Below, piece by piece: positions 7,915-16,671 of a stretch of DNA of 64,000 nucleotides. Source of the DNA: Gordonia rubripertincta (GTDB taxonomy: Bacteria; Actinomycetota; Actinomycetes; Mycobacteriales; Mycobacteriaceae); contig NZ_CP136136.1 of the NCBI RefSeq assembly GCF_038024875.1, positions 992,001 to 1,056,000 on the forward strand. Direction: 5' to 3'. How positions within the stretch are numbered: the stretch's first letter is position 1; each line of letters opens with the position of its first letter. The notes beneath the pieces were generated by a model. It was given only the letters and a program-made list of their open reading frames with translations. It searched no databases and was not told the origin of the DNA. The translations under genes and the position numbers were made by a program.

Positions 7915-7972
7915 CAGACCTCATTTTGGCGCTGCGACTTCAATCGAAGTCGCAACATCGAAATGAAGTCTG
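7915..7972. terminator. Nested hairpin between convergent transcripts
   Basis: Outer arms CAGACCTCATTT (7915-7926) and AAATGAAGTCTG (7961-7972) pair with one mismatch. Inner arms TGCGACTTC (7933-7941) and GAAGTCGCA (7946-7954) pair perfectly around a 4-base loop. Two 6-base internal loops separate the stems. It lies between the micro-gene operon and modC, so a bidirectional terminator role is likely. The arms resemble the palindrome at 7199-7218. Confidence 0.7.
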
Positions 7973-7976
7973 GCAG

Positions 7977-9072
7977 TCACCGCTCGGCGACCGCACTGAT
8001 GCGTACCTCGCTCGCCTTGACCACGAGCACGACCTCGAGCCCGGCGACCAACCCCAGATCGGCAACAGCCGCCCAGGTGACCTCGGCGGACACGACCTGA
8101 TCACCGACGTCGGTGTTCACCAGCGCGTGGTCACCGCGTGGCACCACGTCGCGGACGGTAGCCCGCAGCGTCGTTCGCGGACTGCCGTGTGGCTCTTCGA
8201 GATACACCGCGACCGCGCGCGGGGAGAAAGTCGCCGCAGCGGGCGCACCTCCGACAAGGCCACCGGCCGGCACGTCCTCCCCCACCAACCCGACGACCTG
8301 GTTACCGGTTGCATCAACCACTGCCGACGCCCCAGCGACACGCCCCACGAACAGGTTGAGCCCCGACAGCGACGCGCTGAACCTCGACCCCGGATTCGTC
8401 AACACCTCACGCGTGGAACCGGATTCGACGATCCTCCCCTGGTCCAGGACGACGATCTCCTCGGCAAGCCCCAGGGCGTCCACCGGATCATGAGTGACCA
8501 TGATCGTGGTGCGGCCGTGATCGACGAGCAGACCTCGGAGCAGCGCGCGCAGCCGAGCTTGCCACGTCGACGTCCAGCGCGCGGAACGGCTCGTCCAGCA
8601 ACAGAATCCGCGGTTCGGCAGCTAGCGCCCGAGCGATCGCGACGCGTTGAGCCTGGCCGCCGGACAACTCGTCGGGCTTACGGTCGGCCAACTCGACGAC
8701 CTCCGTCGCGGCCAGCCACCGCTCGACCCGGTCACGAACCTCGGCGCGCGACAACCGCTGCGCCGACGGCGCGAACGCCACGTTCTCGGCGACCGTCAGA
8801 TGCGGAAACAATCGCGCATCCTGCGACAGCAGCGAGACGCCGCGTCGATGGGGCGGGACGAAAACCCGGCGATCGCGAAACACGTCACCCCCCAGAGCGA
8901 TTCGTGAAGCACCGTCCCCACGCAGCAGCCCCGCGATCATCCGCAGCATCGTCGACTTTCCCGCACCGTTGGGGCCGACTACCGCGGTGGTCCGGCCGGC
9001 GGCAAACCGATGCTCCACGGTCAACGGCGGCACCGCCTGGTCGATGAAGACCACCAGGTCCTCACCACTCAC
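7977..9072 (-). CDS. modC: Molybdate ABC transporter ATP-binding protein, frameshifted as sequenced
   Basis: Energises molybdate import by ModAB. The GTG start at 9072 overlaps the modB stop (GTGA). Walker A GPNGAGKST lies near residue 33, then the signature LSGGQAQR and Walker B ILLLDEPF. The frame breaks just after ALDVDVA and resumes in another frame at LRALLRGLL...MVTHDPVDALGLAEE, followed by a C-terminal TOBE/Mop region. Removing one T from the TT at 8559-8560 restores DVAARLRALL, the expected family sequence, and gives 364 residues (normal for ModC). No catalytic residue is lost. This is probably a one-base sequence error. Last gene of the four-gene molybdate operon. Confidence 0.87.
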
Positions 9073-9890
9073 AGCGCACCCGCCCCGGCCCGGCGCCGCC
9101 GACTGTGCACGCCCACCACGACGACCAATGAGATCACCACCAGGACAAGCGACAAGGGGATCGCGGCCTGCGGGTCGTCGATCGCCGAAACATAGATGGC
9201 CAGCGGTGCGGTCTGCGTGATGCCAGGCGCGTTGCCGGCGAAGGTGATCGTCGCACCGAACTCGCCGAGTGCGCGTGCGAAAGCGAGCACCACACCGGCG
9301 AGCAGCGACGGCGCCACCAGCGGCAGCGTGACCCGCCACAACGTCCGGGTCGGACCCGCACCGAGTGTCGCAGCCACCTCCTCGTACCTCGTACCCACCA
9401 CGCGCACAGCACCTTCGACACTGATCACCAGGAACGGGAGCGCGACGAAGGTCTGTGCCAGCACCACCGCCGTGACCGTGAAGGCGATGTCGATCCCGGC
9501 GTCGTGCAGATGTTCTCCCACGATCCCGAGCCGACCGAACGTGTACAGCAGGGCCAGGCCGCCGACCACCGGCGGCAGGACGAGCGGCAGCAGAACCAGC
9601 GATCGCACCACCCGTACGACCACCCCGTCATGACGCGCGAAGATCACCGCCATCGGCACACCGATCAGCAGGCAGCAGACCGTGCTGATCATCGCGGTGA
9701 CCAACGAGAGCCGCAGCGCATCAAGCGAAGACGGCGACGTCACCTGCTCCACGAAGGTGCCCCAGGGCGACCGGAACAGCAACGCCAACGGCGGCAGGAC
9801 GATCAACAGCACACCGAGCGCGGCCAGCCCGTACGTCCAAACCGGTAAGCCCGTCGGATCACGACGAGCGAGTCCCGCACGCATGGTCAT
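9069..9890 (-). CDS. modB: Molybdate ABC transporter permease
   Basis: A 273-residue inner-membrane permease with about five to six hydrophobic spans. The EAA-type cytoplasmic loop reads EEVAATLGAGPTRTLWRVTLP, and the downstream segment LGEFGATITFAGNAPG is characteristic of ModB/CysT-type permeases. Its start overlaps the modA stop and its stop overlaps the modC start (4-base overlaps), so the operon is translationally coupled. Substrate assignment rests on family and on the adjacent ModA and TOBE-domain proteins. Confidence 0.93.
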   Translation of the reverse strand: MTMRAGLARRDPTGLPVWTYGLAALGVLLIVLPPLALLFRSPWGTFVEQVTSPSSLDALRLSLVTAMISTVCCLLIGVPMAVIFARHDGVVVRVVRSLVLLPLVLPPVVGGLALLYTFGRLGIVGEHLHDAGIDIAFTVTAVVLAQTFVALPFLVISVEGAVRVVGTRYEEVAATLGAGPTRTLWRVTLPLVAPSLLAGVVLAFARALGEFGATITFAGNAPGITQTAPLAIYVSAIDDPQAAIPLSLVLVVISLVVVVGVHSRRRRAGAGAL

Positions 9891-10633
9891 GGAGCCCCGA
9901 AACCGGCGTCGCGCAGGATGCGCTGACCGGTCTCGCCGAGAACGAGATCCACGAACTGCGAACCCAGCTCTCTGTGATCGGCACCGTCGACCGTCGCGAT
10001 CGGGTACGCGTTGACCACCTCCGAGAACGCCGGATCGGCCACCATGGCCACCTGGTCACCGGCTGCGCGGGCGTCGGTCACATACACGACCCCGGCGTCG
10101 GCCTGCCCGGTCGTGACCTTGGTGAGCACGGCGCTCACCGACTGTTCCTGCGACACCGCGTCGACAGTGATGCCCGTGTTCTTCTCCACGACGTCGGTCG
10201 CGGCTCCACACGGTTGAGCGGACTGACACACCACTGCAGTCACGCCGGGCTTCGCGAGATCCGCGAAAGAGCCGATACCCAAGGGGTTTCCGCGCGCGGT
10301 GACGATCACCAGGGTGTTGGTCGCGAAGATCTTCGGGTCGACGGCGAGTCTGCCGAGTTTCGCCATGCTCTTCTCGTCTGCGCTTGCGAAGACATCGGCG
10401 GGCGCCCCCTGCCGAATCTGGTTGGCGAGGGTCGACGAACCGTCGAAGGACAGGCGCACATCGACGCCGGGATGCTGCTTCTCGAAATCCTCCGCGATCG
10501 CGGTGAAGGCCTTCTTCAGCGACGCCGCCGCAGAGACGTCGAGAGTCGACCCATCCTCCGAACCCGTATCCGCCGAGCAGCCCGCAACGAGGAGCAGCAC
10601 GGCTACCACCAGAGCGACCGCCGACCTCCTCAT
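9887..10633 (-). CDS. modA: Molybdate-binding lipoprotein of ABC transporter
   Basis: A 248-residue extracytoplasmic solute-binding protein. The N-terminus MRRSAVALVVAVLLLVAGCSAD is a lipoprotein signal with the lipobox VAGC, so the mature protein should be membrane-anchored at Cys19. The body (LDVSAAASLKKAFTAIAEDFE, FSSADEKSMAKL-like region, ANTLVIVTARGNPLG) is typical of the ModA oxyanion-binding fold. Molybdate or tungstate is the likely ligand. ATGA overlaps join it to the HTH-TOBE gene upstream and modB downstream. Confidence 0.93.
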   Translation of the reverse strand: MRRSAVALVVAVLLLVAGCSADTGSEDGSTLDVSAAASLKKAFTAIAEDFEKQHPGVDVRLSFDGSSTLANQIRQGAPADVFASADEKSMAKLGRLAVDPKIFATNTLVIVTARGNPLGIGSFADLAKPGVTAVVCQSAQPCGAATDVVEKNTGITVDAVSQEQSVSAVLTKVTTGQADAGVVYVTDARAAGDQVAMVADPAFSEVVNAYPIATVDGADHRELGSQFVDLVLGETGQRILRDAGFGAP

Positions 10634-11031
10634 CGGTCGCCCCGCGTCGTCTCGACGATGACATTCGTCGACTTCACGATCGCGGTGGCGACCGATCCCG
10701 GCGCCAGCTCCAACTCACGCGCCGACTGCGCACTCATCAGCGAGGTCACCTCGAACGGCCCGCACTGCAGCGTCACCTGCGCCATGACGCCGTCCATCAG
10801 CACTTCGGTGACGAGACCGGTGAAACGGTTACGGGCCGACCGCGAAACGGGCGCCCCGTCATCGGGGGCGACCGCACGCTCCCGTGCCAGCTCCGCGAGA
10901 CGGGCACCGTCGACCATCGCCACCGGGCCGTCCTCGGACAGTTCGAGCACCCCGGACGCGACCCATCGACGGATGGTGTCGTCACTGACGCCGAGCAGAG
11001 TAGCGGCATCCTTGATCCGTATCGCGGTCAC
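10630..11031 (-). CDS. HTH-TOBE molybdate-responsive regulator / molbindin-like protein
   Basis: 133 residues. Residues 5-30 form a MerR/excisionase-like helix-turn-helix (KDAATLLGVSDDTIRRWVASG). Residues about 66-130 form one TOBE (Mop) domain (RNRFTGLVTEVLMDGVMAQVTL), which in this family binds molybdate. As the first gene of the mod operon it is probably a molybdate sensor that autoregulates the operon. The GTG start at 11031 has no Shine-Dalgarno, but TAGAGT lies exactly 6 bases upstream, the spacing of a leaderless promoter. A paired repeat at 11046-11086 covers the upstream promoter region. Confidence 0.82.
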   Translation of the reverse strand: MTAIRIKDAATLLGVSDDTIRRWVASGVLELSEDGPVAMVDGARLAELARERAVAPDDGAPVSRSARNRFTGLVTEVLMDGVMAQVTLQCGPFEVTSLMSAQSARELELAPGSVATAIVKSTNVIVETTRGDR

Positions 11032-11045
11032 GACGACACTCTATC

Positions 11046-11086
11046 CGCATCTGCGTTCCTTATCGCGTCTATACTCCGCAGATGCG
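11046..11086. promoter_or_regulatory. Candidate operator of the molybdate operon
   Basis: CGCATCTGCG (11046-11055) and its exact reverse complement CGCAGATGCG (11077-11086) are separated by 21 bases. Each half is itself a CGCA-NN-TGCG near-palindrome. The pair flanks the predicted -35 position of the leaderless promoter whose -10 is 11038-11043. That makes it a good site for the HTH-TOBE protein encoded just downstream (inference). Confidence 0.6.
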
Positions 11087-11101
11087 AACGCCAGCGTCTT
11101 C

Positions 11102-11132
11102 TTGACTTCAAGCTGGCTTGAGGTCCTAGCGT
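11102..11132 (+). promoter_or_regulatory. MerR/SoxR-type promoter with 19-base spacer
   Basis: TTGACT (-35, 11102-11107), a 19-base spacer and TAGCGT (-10, 11127-11132). The spacer holds the dyad ACTTCAAGCT-GGCTTGAGGT (11105-11124; 8 of 10 pairs). A long spacer with a CTCAAG/CTTGAG-like dyad is the hallmark of promoters activated by MerR-family regulators such as SoxR. The next rightward gene is the ABC exporter at 11315. No MerR/SoxR gene lies downstream within the window. Confidence 0.6.
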
Positions 11133-11314
11133 CTACGTCACAGCGATCGTCGGAGTTCGGGCCGCAGGACCGATGAGTTATGAGGGCGCCCGCGGTCTGT
11201 CATCTCGAGGAACACCGGAGTCCCCTGACGTGCCCTGAGTTGTCACCCATGTACACCCGGAGACACCAGAAAATCGTTCGCCCCTGTCACACCCCATAGA
11301 TACCGTGGAGAGTT

Positions 11315-12330
<1,016 letters not shown>

Positions 12331-12331
<1 letters not shown>

Positions 12332-13176
12332 TGACCACCACTGCCGAGAAAGACGCGGTGGTCGCGAACACGTCGCGCGTCCATCCGACCACCCTGTGGC
12401 AACAGTCCTGGATCATGGTCAAGCGCAACATGATCCACACCAGACGCATGCCGGAGATGCTCTCCGATGTCACGATCCAGCCGATCATGTTCGTGGTCTT
12501 GTTCGCGTATGTGTTCGGAGCGTCGATCCAGACCGACAGCGCGTCCTACAAAGAGTTCCTGCTGCCGGGCATCATGGGGCAGACGATCGTGTTCACGGCG
12601 TTCATCGTGGCGTCGGGAATCACTGCCGATCTCGAGAAGGGCATCATCGACCGGTTCCGGTCGCTACCCATCCGACGGTCGTCAGTGCTGATCGGCCGGA
12701 GCATCGCGAGTGTCATGCACAGTTCCATCGGAATCGTGGTGATGTCGCTGACCGGTCTCGCGATCGGATGGCGTATCCGCGGGTCGTTCGTCGAAGCCGT
12801 TCTCGCGTACGGCCTGCTACTCCTGTTCGGTTTCGCGATGATCTGGTTCGGCATTCTCATCGGCTCATGGCTGCGCACCGTGGAGGCGGTGAACGGCTTC
12901 ATGTTCTCGACGCTGTTCCCGATCACGTTCCTGTCGAACGCCTTCGTCCCGACCGACCCGATGCCCACCTGGCTGCGGACGATCGCCGAATGGAACCCGA
13001 TGTCATCACTCGTCCAGGCATTGCGTGTCCTGTGGGGCAACGGTCCGGAGTTCGGTCCGGGTTCGGCACTGCCGCTCCAGCATCCGGTGATCTCGACCAT
13101 CATCTGGGCGGTCGCGCTGACCCTGATCTTCGCACCGTTCGCCCTGCGCGCCTACAACAAGCGGACCATCGACTGA
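12331..13176 (+). CDS. Drr-type ABC exporter, permease
   Basis: A 281-residue ABC-2 family membrane protein with about six hydrophobic spans after a basic N-terminal segment (MVKRNMIHTRRMPEMLSDVTIQPIMF). The motif FLSNAFVPTDPMPTWLRTIAEWNP before the last span is typical of DrrB/ABC-2 permeases. It is translationally coupled to the ATPase gene and completes a two-component exporter. No terminator was seen in the 35-base gap before the convergent ROK gene. Confidence 0.92.
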
Positions 13177-13211
13177 ACCGCCAGGACATCGAGGGGACTA
13201 CAGCGGCCCGT

Positions 13212-14585
13212 TCAGGCAGTCAGGGTGATTGCCTGCAGCGGGTCGCTGTAGATCGCGTCCAGGGAGACCGCACCCGCGGCCTGCTGCTGCACCGTGGCTC
13301 CCGAATGTGACACTCGCACATCACGCTTGGCGACGATCGAGGTCTCACGAACCGCACGGGCCACCGTGGGCAGGGTGGTCGGGTAGTCGGTGAACGCCTG
13401 ACCGCCGAGGATGATGTGGTCCGGGTTGAAGATGTCGGCGATGAGGCCGACCGTGCGGCCGAGCACCTCGGCGCGCTCCTCGAAGAGGGCGCGCGCGGTG
13501 GCATCGCCCGTACGGGCGAGGCCGTGCAGACCTTCGACGTCGGTCACCGAAAGTTCCAGCGCCTGAGCGGCTTCGACGATGCCGGTGTCGCTGACCGCCG
13601 GCTCGAGTCGACCCGTGCGGTGCGGGTCGAGCAGTGTGGTGGCACCGGTCGGAAAGTGTCCGATGACCGGAGGTCCCGCGGTCGGGGTGTGCACGGTTCC
13701 GCCGACACTGAAAGCGATGCCCAGCATCTCGCGGGCGTAGAAGTACAGGAAGCTCGACTGCTCGTCGTCGGGGTTCAGGACCAACTCGGCGGCTGCCATC
13801 GCCTCGACGTGCGAGGCGACGGACACCGGCAGTCCGACCGCCTCGGCGATGACCCGTCCGACGGGCGCGCCTTCCCAGCCGAGGCGGGGATGATCGACGA
13901 TGCCGCCCTCGGCGACACGGCCGCCGAGTGCGACGCCGACCCAGAGCACGCGCTTCCCGTTCCAGCGCTCGGCGAAGCGGCGAGCGCTCACACCGATCGC
14001 GGCGAGGGTTTCCTCGGGGGTGTCGGCCTCCGGGGTCGGGATCTGGATCGCACCGACCACGCGGTGGAGCAGGTCGTGGGTGGTGATCGAGGTGACCTTG
14101 TAGCCGATGTGAATACCGAGGGTGAGGAACTCGGCGAGGTTGACCTCGAAGGGCAGGCGCGGGCGTCCGATGGCTCCAGACGGGGCCAGGTCGGCGCGTT
14201 CGCGGATCAGACCGGCCTTCAGCAGGGCACTGACCTGGCGGTTGACCGTCGAAATACTCAGACCGGTGCGCTCGGCGGCATCGTCGCGGAACAGCGGGCC
14301 GGCCAGTCGCGCGGCCCGGAGGACGAGCGCGGCCGGCTTGTTCGACAGCTCGAGGCGCGGCGTCGAGACGTGCACCCGCTGGTCCCCCCTGTTCAAGCCG
14401 CGTCGGTCCGCGGCCGATCCCGGGACCCGGGGCGACAGCACCGACGAAGGTACGGATGACAACGGTACTGGCTGGTGATGGCCCTGCGGTCCGCGGCGCA
14501 CCGGACGCGATGCAGGTCGGCGGGTCAACGGCGTGGGTGCGGTGCGCAGGGTACGGCCGGAGATCTCAGGAAGAATTGCGGTCAT
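13212..14585 (-). CDS. ROK-family transcriptional regulator (Rv0485-like)
   Basis: 457 residues. A disordered, Pro/Arg-rich N-terminus of about 80 residues precedes a winged helix (LFRDDAAERTGLSISTVNRQVSALLKAGLI). A ROK (NagC/XylR-type) domain follows (GVALGGRV, NPDHIILGGQAF). Length and core resemble the Mycobacterium Rv0485 regulator from memory. The ATG at 14585 has GAGGA five bases upstream, which supports the long start; a GTG nearer the winged helix is also possible. Upstream lie a hairpin with a T tract (14604-14625) and a leaderless polycysteine leader peptide (14688-14795). Expression may therefore respond to cysteine or sulfur status. The ROK sugar kinase zinc motif (CxCGxxGC) is not seen, which fits a regulator. 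Confidence 0.85.
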   Translation of the reverse strand: MTAILPEISGRTLRTAPTPLTRRPASRPVRRGPQGHHQPVPLSSVPSSVLSPRVPGSAADRRGLNRGDQRVHVSTPRLELSNKPAALVLRAARLAGPLFRDDAAERTGLSISTVNRQVSALLKAGLIRERADLAPSGAIGRPRLPFEVNLAEFLTLGIHIGYKVTSITTHDLLHRVVGAIQIPTPEADTPEETLAAIGVSARRFAERWNGKRVLWVGVALGGRVAEGGIVDHPRLGWEGAPVGRVIAEAVGLPVSVASHVEAMAAAELVLNPDDEQSSFLYFYAREMLGIAFSVGGTVHTPTAGPPVIGHFPTGATTLLDPHRTGRLEPAVSDTGIVEAAQALELSVTDVEGLHGLARTGDATARALFEERAEVLGRTVGLIADIFNPDHIILGGQAFTDYPTTLPTVARAVRETSIVAKRDVRVSHSGATVQQQAAGAVSLDAIYSDPLQAITLTA

Positions 14586-14598
14586 GATGTCCTCGTCG

Positions 14599-14625
14599 AA
14601 AATCCCCGCGCTCTACACGGCGGGG
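14599..14625 (-). promoter_or_regulatory. Attenuator-like hairpin before the ROK gene
   Basis: On the minus strand CCCCGC (14625-14620) pairs with GCGGGG (14609-14604), followed by ATTTTC. The hairpin ends just upstream of the Shine-Dalgarno of the ROK gene and downstream of the leader peptide. It could act as a terminator or occlude translation. Alternative pairing was not computed. Confidence 0.45.
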
Positions 14626-14687
14626 CAGGGTGGCTGAAGTGCTCGGGAAAAGAGACTTGGAGCGACACCCCGGAACGAGGCGTCGGC

Positions 14688-14795
14688 TCAGCGCATTCGA
14701 CGACAACAACAGAGAACGCGAGCGAGCGGCAGACGGCAGCCCAGAGCGGTGGTCACATAGGTGACCTCCGACAGGTTGCGGTCGACACTCGTCAT
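14688..14795 (-). CDS. Leaderless polycysteine leader peptide
   Basis: A 35-codon frame from ATG 14795: MTSVDRNLSEVTYVTTALG, then CRLPLARVLCCCRRMR. Three consecutive cysteine codons (TGT TGT TGT) near the end, a leaderless start and a position about 100 bases upstream of a regulator gene match the cysteine-responsive short leader ORFs known from mycobacteria. In those, ribosome stalling at the Cys tract changes downstream expression. The promoter fits exactly: TAGTTT ends 7 bases before the ATG, and TTGCCG lies 18 bases further up. The frame is too short for statistical support. The call rests on this combination of signals. Confidence 0.65.
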   Translation of the reverse strand: MTSVDRNLSEVTYVTTALGCRLPLARVLCCCRRMR

Positions 14796-14802
14796 GCCGA
14801 TC

Positions 14803-14832
14803 AAACTAGCAACGGCCACCCCGACGCGGCAA
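14803..14832 (-). promoter_or_regulatory. Promoter of the leader peptide / ROK transcript
   Basis: On the minus strand, -35 TTGCCG (14832-14827), an 18-base spacer and -10 TAGTTT (14808-14803). Transcription would start at or next to the A of ATG 14795, giving a leaderless mRNA. The remaining stretch up to sigG (14833-15017) shows no gene. Confidence 0.6.
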
Positions 14833-15017
14833 GCCCGTTCCTCCAGGTAATGGAGCTTTCAGACCCGGACGGCACACGCGTTCACCGGCGAACTCCACCC
14901 GCCCGCCGGCGTTCGCCGGGTTGCACTCACCGTGATTCCAAATCCGCACCCAGCACCGACCCGGTCCGCGTCCCGTCCGGACCAGGTTCGGGGAGCTTGG
15001 GTCTTCCGAGTCGAGTA

Positions 15018-15039
15018 TGTCGGTGGCCAACGGTAAATT
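15018..15039 (+). promoter_or_regulatory. RecA-NDp / PafBC-type DNA-damage promoter of sigG
   Basis: TGTCGGTG (15018-15025), exactly 8 bases, then TAAATT (15034-15039). The mycobacterial RecA-independent DNA-damage promoter is TTGTCRGTG-N8-TANNNT; only the first T differs (A here). The -10 ends 6 bases before ATG 15046, so the transcript would be leaderless. Confidence 0.75.
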
Positions 15040-15045
15040 GTGACC

Positions 15046-16107
15046 ATGACCACAACCGCGGGTGAGTCCGTCCACGACGCCGATTTCCTCGGGATCGCCG
15101 AACCGTTCCGTCGCGAGATCATCGCCCACTGCTACCGGATGATGGGCTCCCACCACGACGCGGAGGACCTCGCCCAGGAGACGTTCCTGCGCGCGTGGCG
15201 CGGCTACGCCAAATTCGACCACCGCTCCTCGGTGCGGACCTGGCTGCACAAGATCGCGACCAACACCTGCCTCACGGCACTACAGAGCTCACAGCGTCGC
15301 CCGCTTCCGTCCGGGCTCGGTGGCGACGCCTTCGACCCCACCGACGACCTGCTCCAGAACCACGAGGTGCCGTGGCTGGAGCCGTATGCCGGCACCGTCG
15401 ACGAGATCACCCCCGGCGACGACGCCGACCCGGCCTTCGTCGTGGGCGCACGGGAATCGGTGCGACTGGCGTTCATCGCCGCCTTGCAGCACCTGCCGGA
15501 ACGGCAGCGTGCGGTGCTGATCCTGCGCGACGTCCTGCAGTGGCGGGCCGCCGAGGTCGCCGACACCATCGGCGTCACCACCGCGACCGTCAACAGTCTT
15601 CTGCAGCGCGCCCGAGAGCAGCTCAAGACCGCCCGGCCCCAGGCGGAGTCTTCGAGTTCGGACCCGTCGGTCCTCGACGACGACGCCAAGCGGGAACTGC
15701 TCGCCCGGTATGTGTCGGCCTTCGAGCGCTACGACGTCGATGCGATCGCCGCGATGTTCACCGACAAGGCGATCTGGGAGATGCCGCCGTTCACCGGTTG
15801 GTACCAGGGCCCGGAGGCCATCGGGACCCTCATCCGCAAGAACTGCCCGGCAGAGAAGGCCGGCGACCAGATCCTGCTGCCCACGGTCGCCAACGGGCAA
15901 CCGGCGTTCGGGCTGTACATGCGCGAACCAGACGGGGTTCATCGGCCGTTCCAGCTCCAGGTCCTCGACATCGATCCGGTGACGAGGAAGGTCGGGCACG
16001 TGGTGGCCTTCTTCAGCGACACCATGGAGGAGGACTTCGCCAGGTTCGGGCTCCCCGCCACCCCGTACGACGCACCCACACGGACCGCGCCCGGCCCCTG
16101 GCACTGA
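15046..16107 (+). CDS. sigG: SigG-type ECF RNA polymerase sigma factor
   Basis: 353 residues. Region 2 reads RREIIAHCYRMMGSHHDAEDLAQETFLRAWRG. Region 4 reads RQRAVLILRDVLQWRAAEVADTIGV. A C-terminal SnoaL-like domain follows (YVSAFERYDVDAIAAMFTDK, IWEMPPFTGWYQGPEAI), the architecture of mycobacterial SigG. It directs RNA polymerase to stress promoters; the SnoaL domain is thought to modulate it in place of an anti-sigma factor, and none is adjacent. ATG 15046 is preferred over the in-frame GTG at 15040 because the -10 TAAATT ends exactly 6 bases upstream. The DNA-damage promoter in front predicts induction by genotoxic stress, as reported for M. tuberculosis sigG. Confidence 0.92.
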   Translation: MTTTAGESVHDADFLGIAEPFRREIIAHCYRMMGSHHDAEDLAQETFLRAWRGYAKFDHRSSVRTWLHKIATNTCLTALQSSQRRPLPSGLGGDAFDPTDDLLQNHEVPWLEPYAGTVDEITPGDDADPAFVVGARESVRLAFIAALQHLPERQRAVLILRDVLQWRAAEVADTIGVTTATVNSLLQRAREQLKTARPQAESSSSDPSVLDDDAKRELLARYVSAFERYDVDAIAAMFTDKAIWEMPPFTGWYQGPEAIGTLIRKNCPAEKAGDQILLPTVANGQPAFGLYMREPDGVHRPFQLQVLDIDPVTRKVGHVVAFFSDTMEEDFARFGLPATPYDAPTRTAPGPWH

Positions 16108-16120
16108 GATCGGCGACCCG

Positions 16121-16537
16121 TCAGCCCTCGGAGTTCTGTGGCAGTTGGGAGGCGTCCATCCAGACCACCTCCCAGGCGTGATCGTCCGGATCGCAGAAAC
16201 TGCAGCAATACATGAACCCGAGGTCCTCGGGTTCACGCAGCGGTGTGCCACCGGCTGACAATGCAGCGCTCACGAGGTGGTCGGCGTGCTCCCGGCTGTC
16301 GGCGGAGAACGAGACGAGTGCCTCACGCCCCTGTGCGGGCTCGGCGATGCTCCCGGCCGCGAACACCTCGAAGCGTCGGCGCTGCATCAGAATCACCATC
16401 GCGGCGTCGTTGATCGGCATACACACGGTGGCCGGGTCGCAGAACATCTCGTCGAATCGAAAACCCAGCGCGCCGAAGAACCGTCGTGACCGCGCGACGT
16501 CGGCGACCGGCAGATTGACGAAGAGCATCGATGCCAC
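16121..16537 (-). CDS. VOC-family (glyoxalase-like) protein
   Basis: 138 residues from a GTG at 16537 that has GGAGG six bases upstream; a GTG at 16573 would add 12 residues. VOC fold: the first beta-alpha-beta module begins MLFVNLPVADVARSRRFFGALGF, and the second ends with FCDPDDHAWEVVWMD. The family includes lactoylglutathione lyases, dioxygenases and resistance proteins. A pair such as His/Glu suits metal binding, but the substrate cannot be told. It converges on sigG with a 13-base gap. VOC genes near sigG are also seen in mycobacteria. Confidence 0.82.
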   Translation of the reverse strand: MASMLFVNLPVADVARSRRFFGALGFRFDEMFCDPATVCMPINDAAMVILMQRRRFEVFAAGSIAEPAQGREALVSFSADSREHADHLVSAALSAGGTPLREPEDLGFMYCCSFCDPDDHAWEVVWMDASQLPQNSEG

Positions 16538-16671
16538 GGGCGGCCTCCAGTCGAGATCGGGTCTCTGCCCCACCTGTCCGGACGCCTCCGAATCGCCGGC
16601 CGGGAGAGGGCCTCACCCGATACAGACCAGCCCGCGCAAGGGAACTCATCGGCGTCTAATAGTGTGCACTC

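Noticed and set aside
11172..11237. 21-codon frame in the leader of the ABC exporter operon
   Set aside because: No Shine-Dalgarno, no regulatory codon run; nothing distinguishes it from chance.
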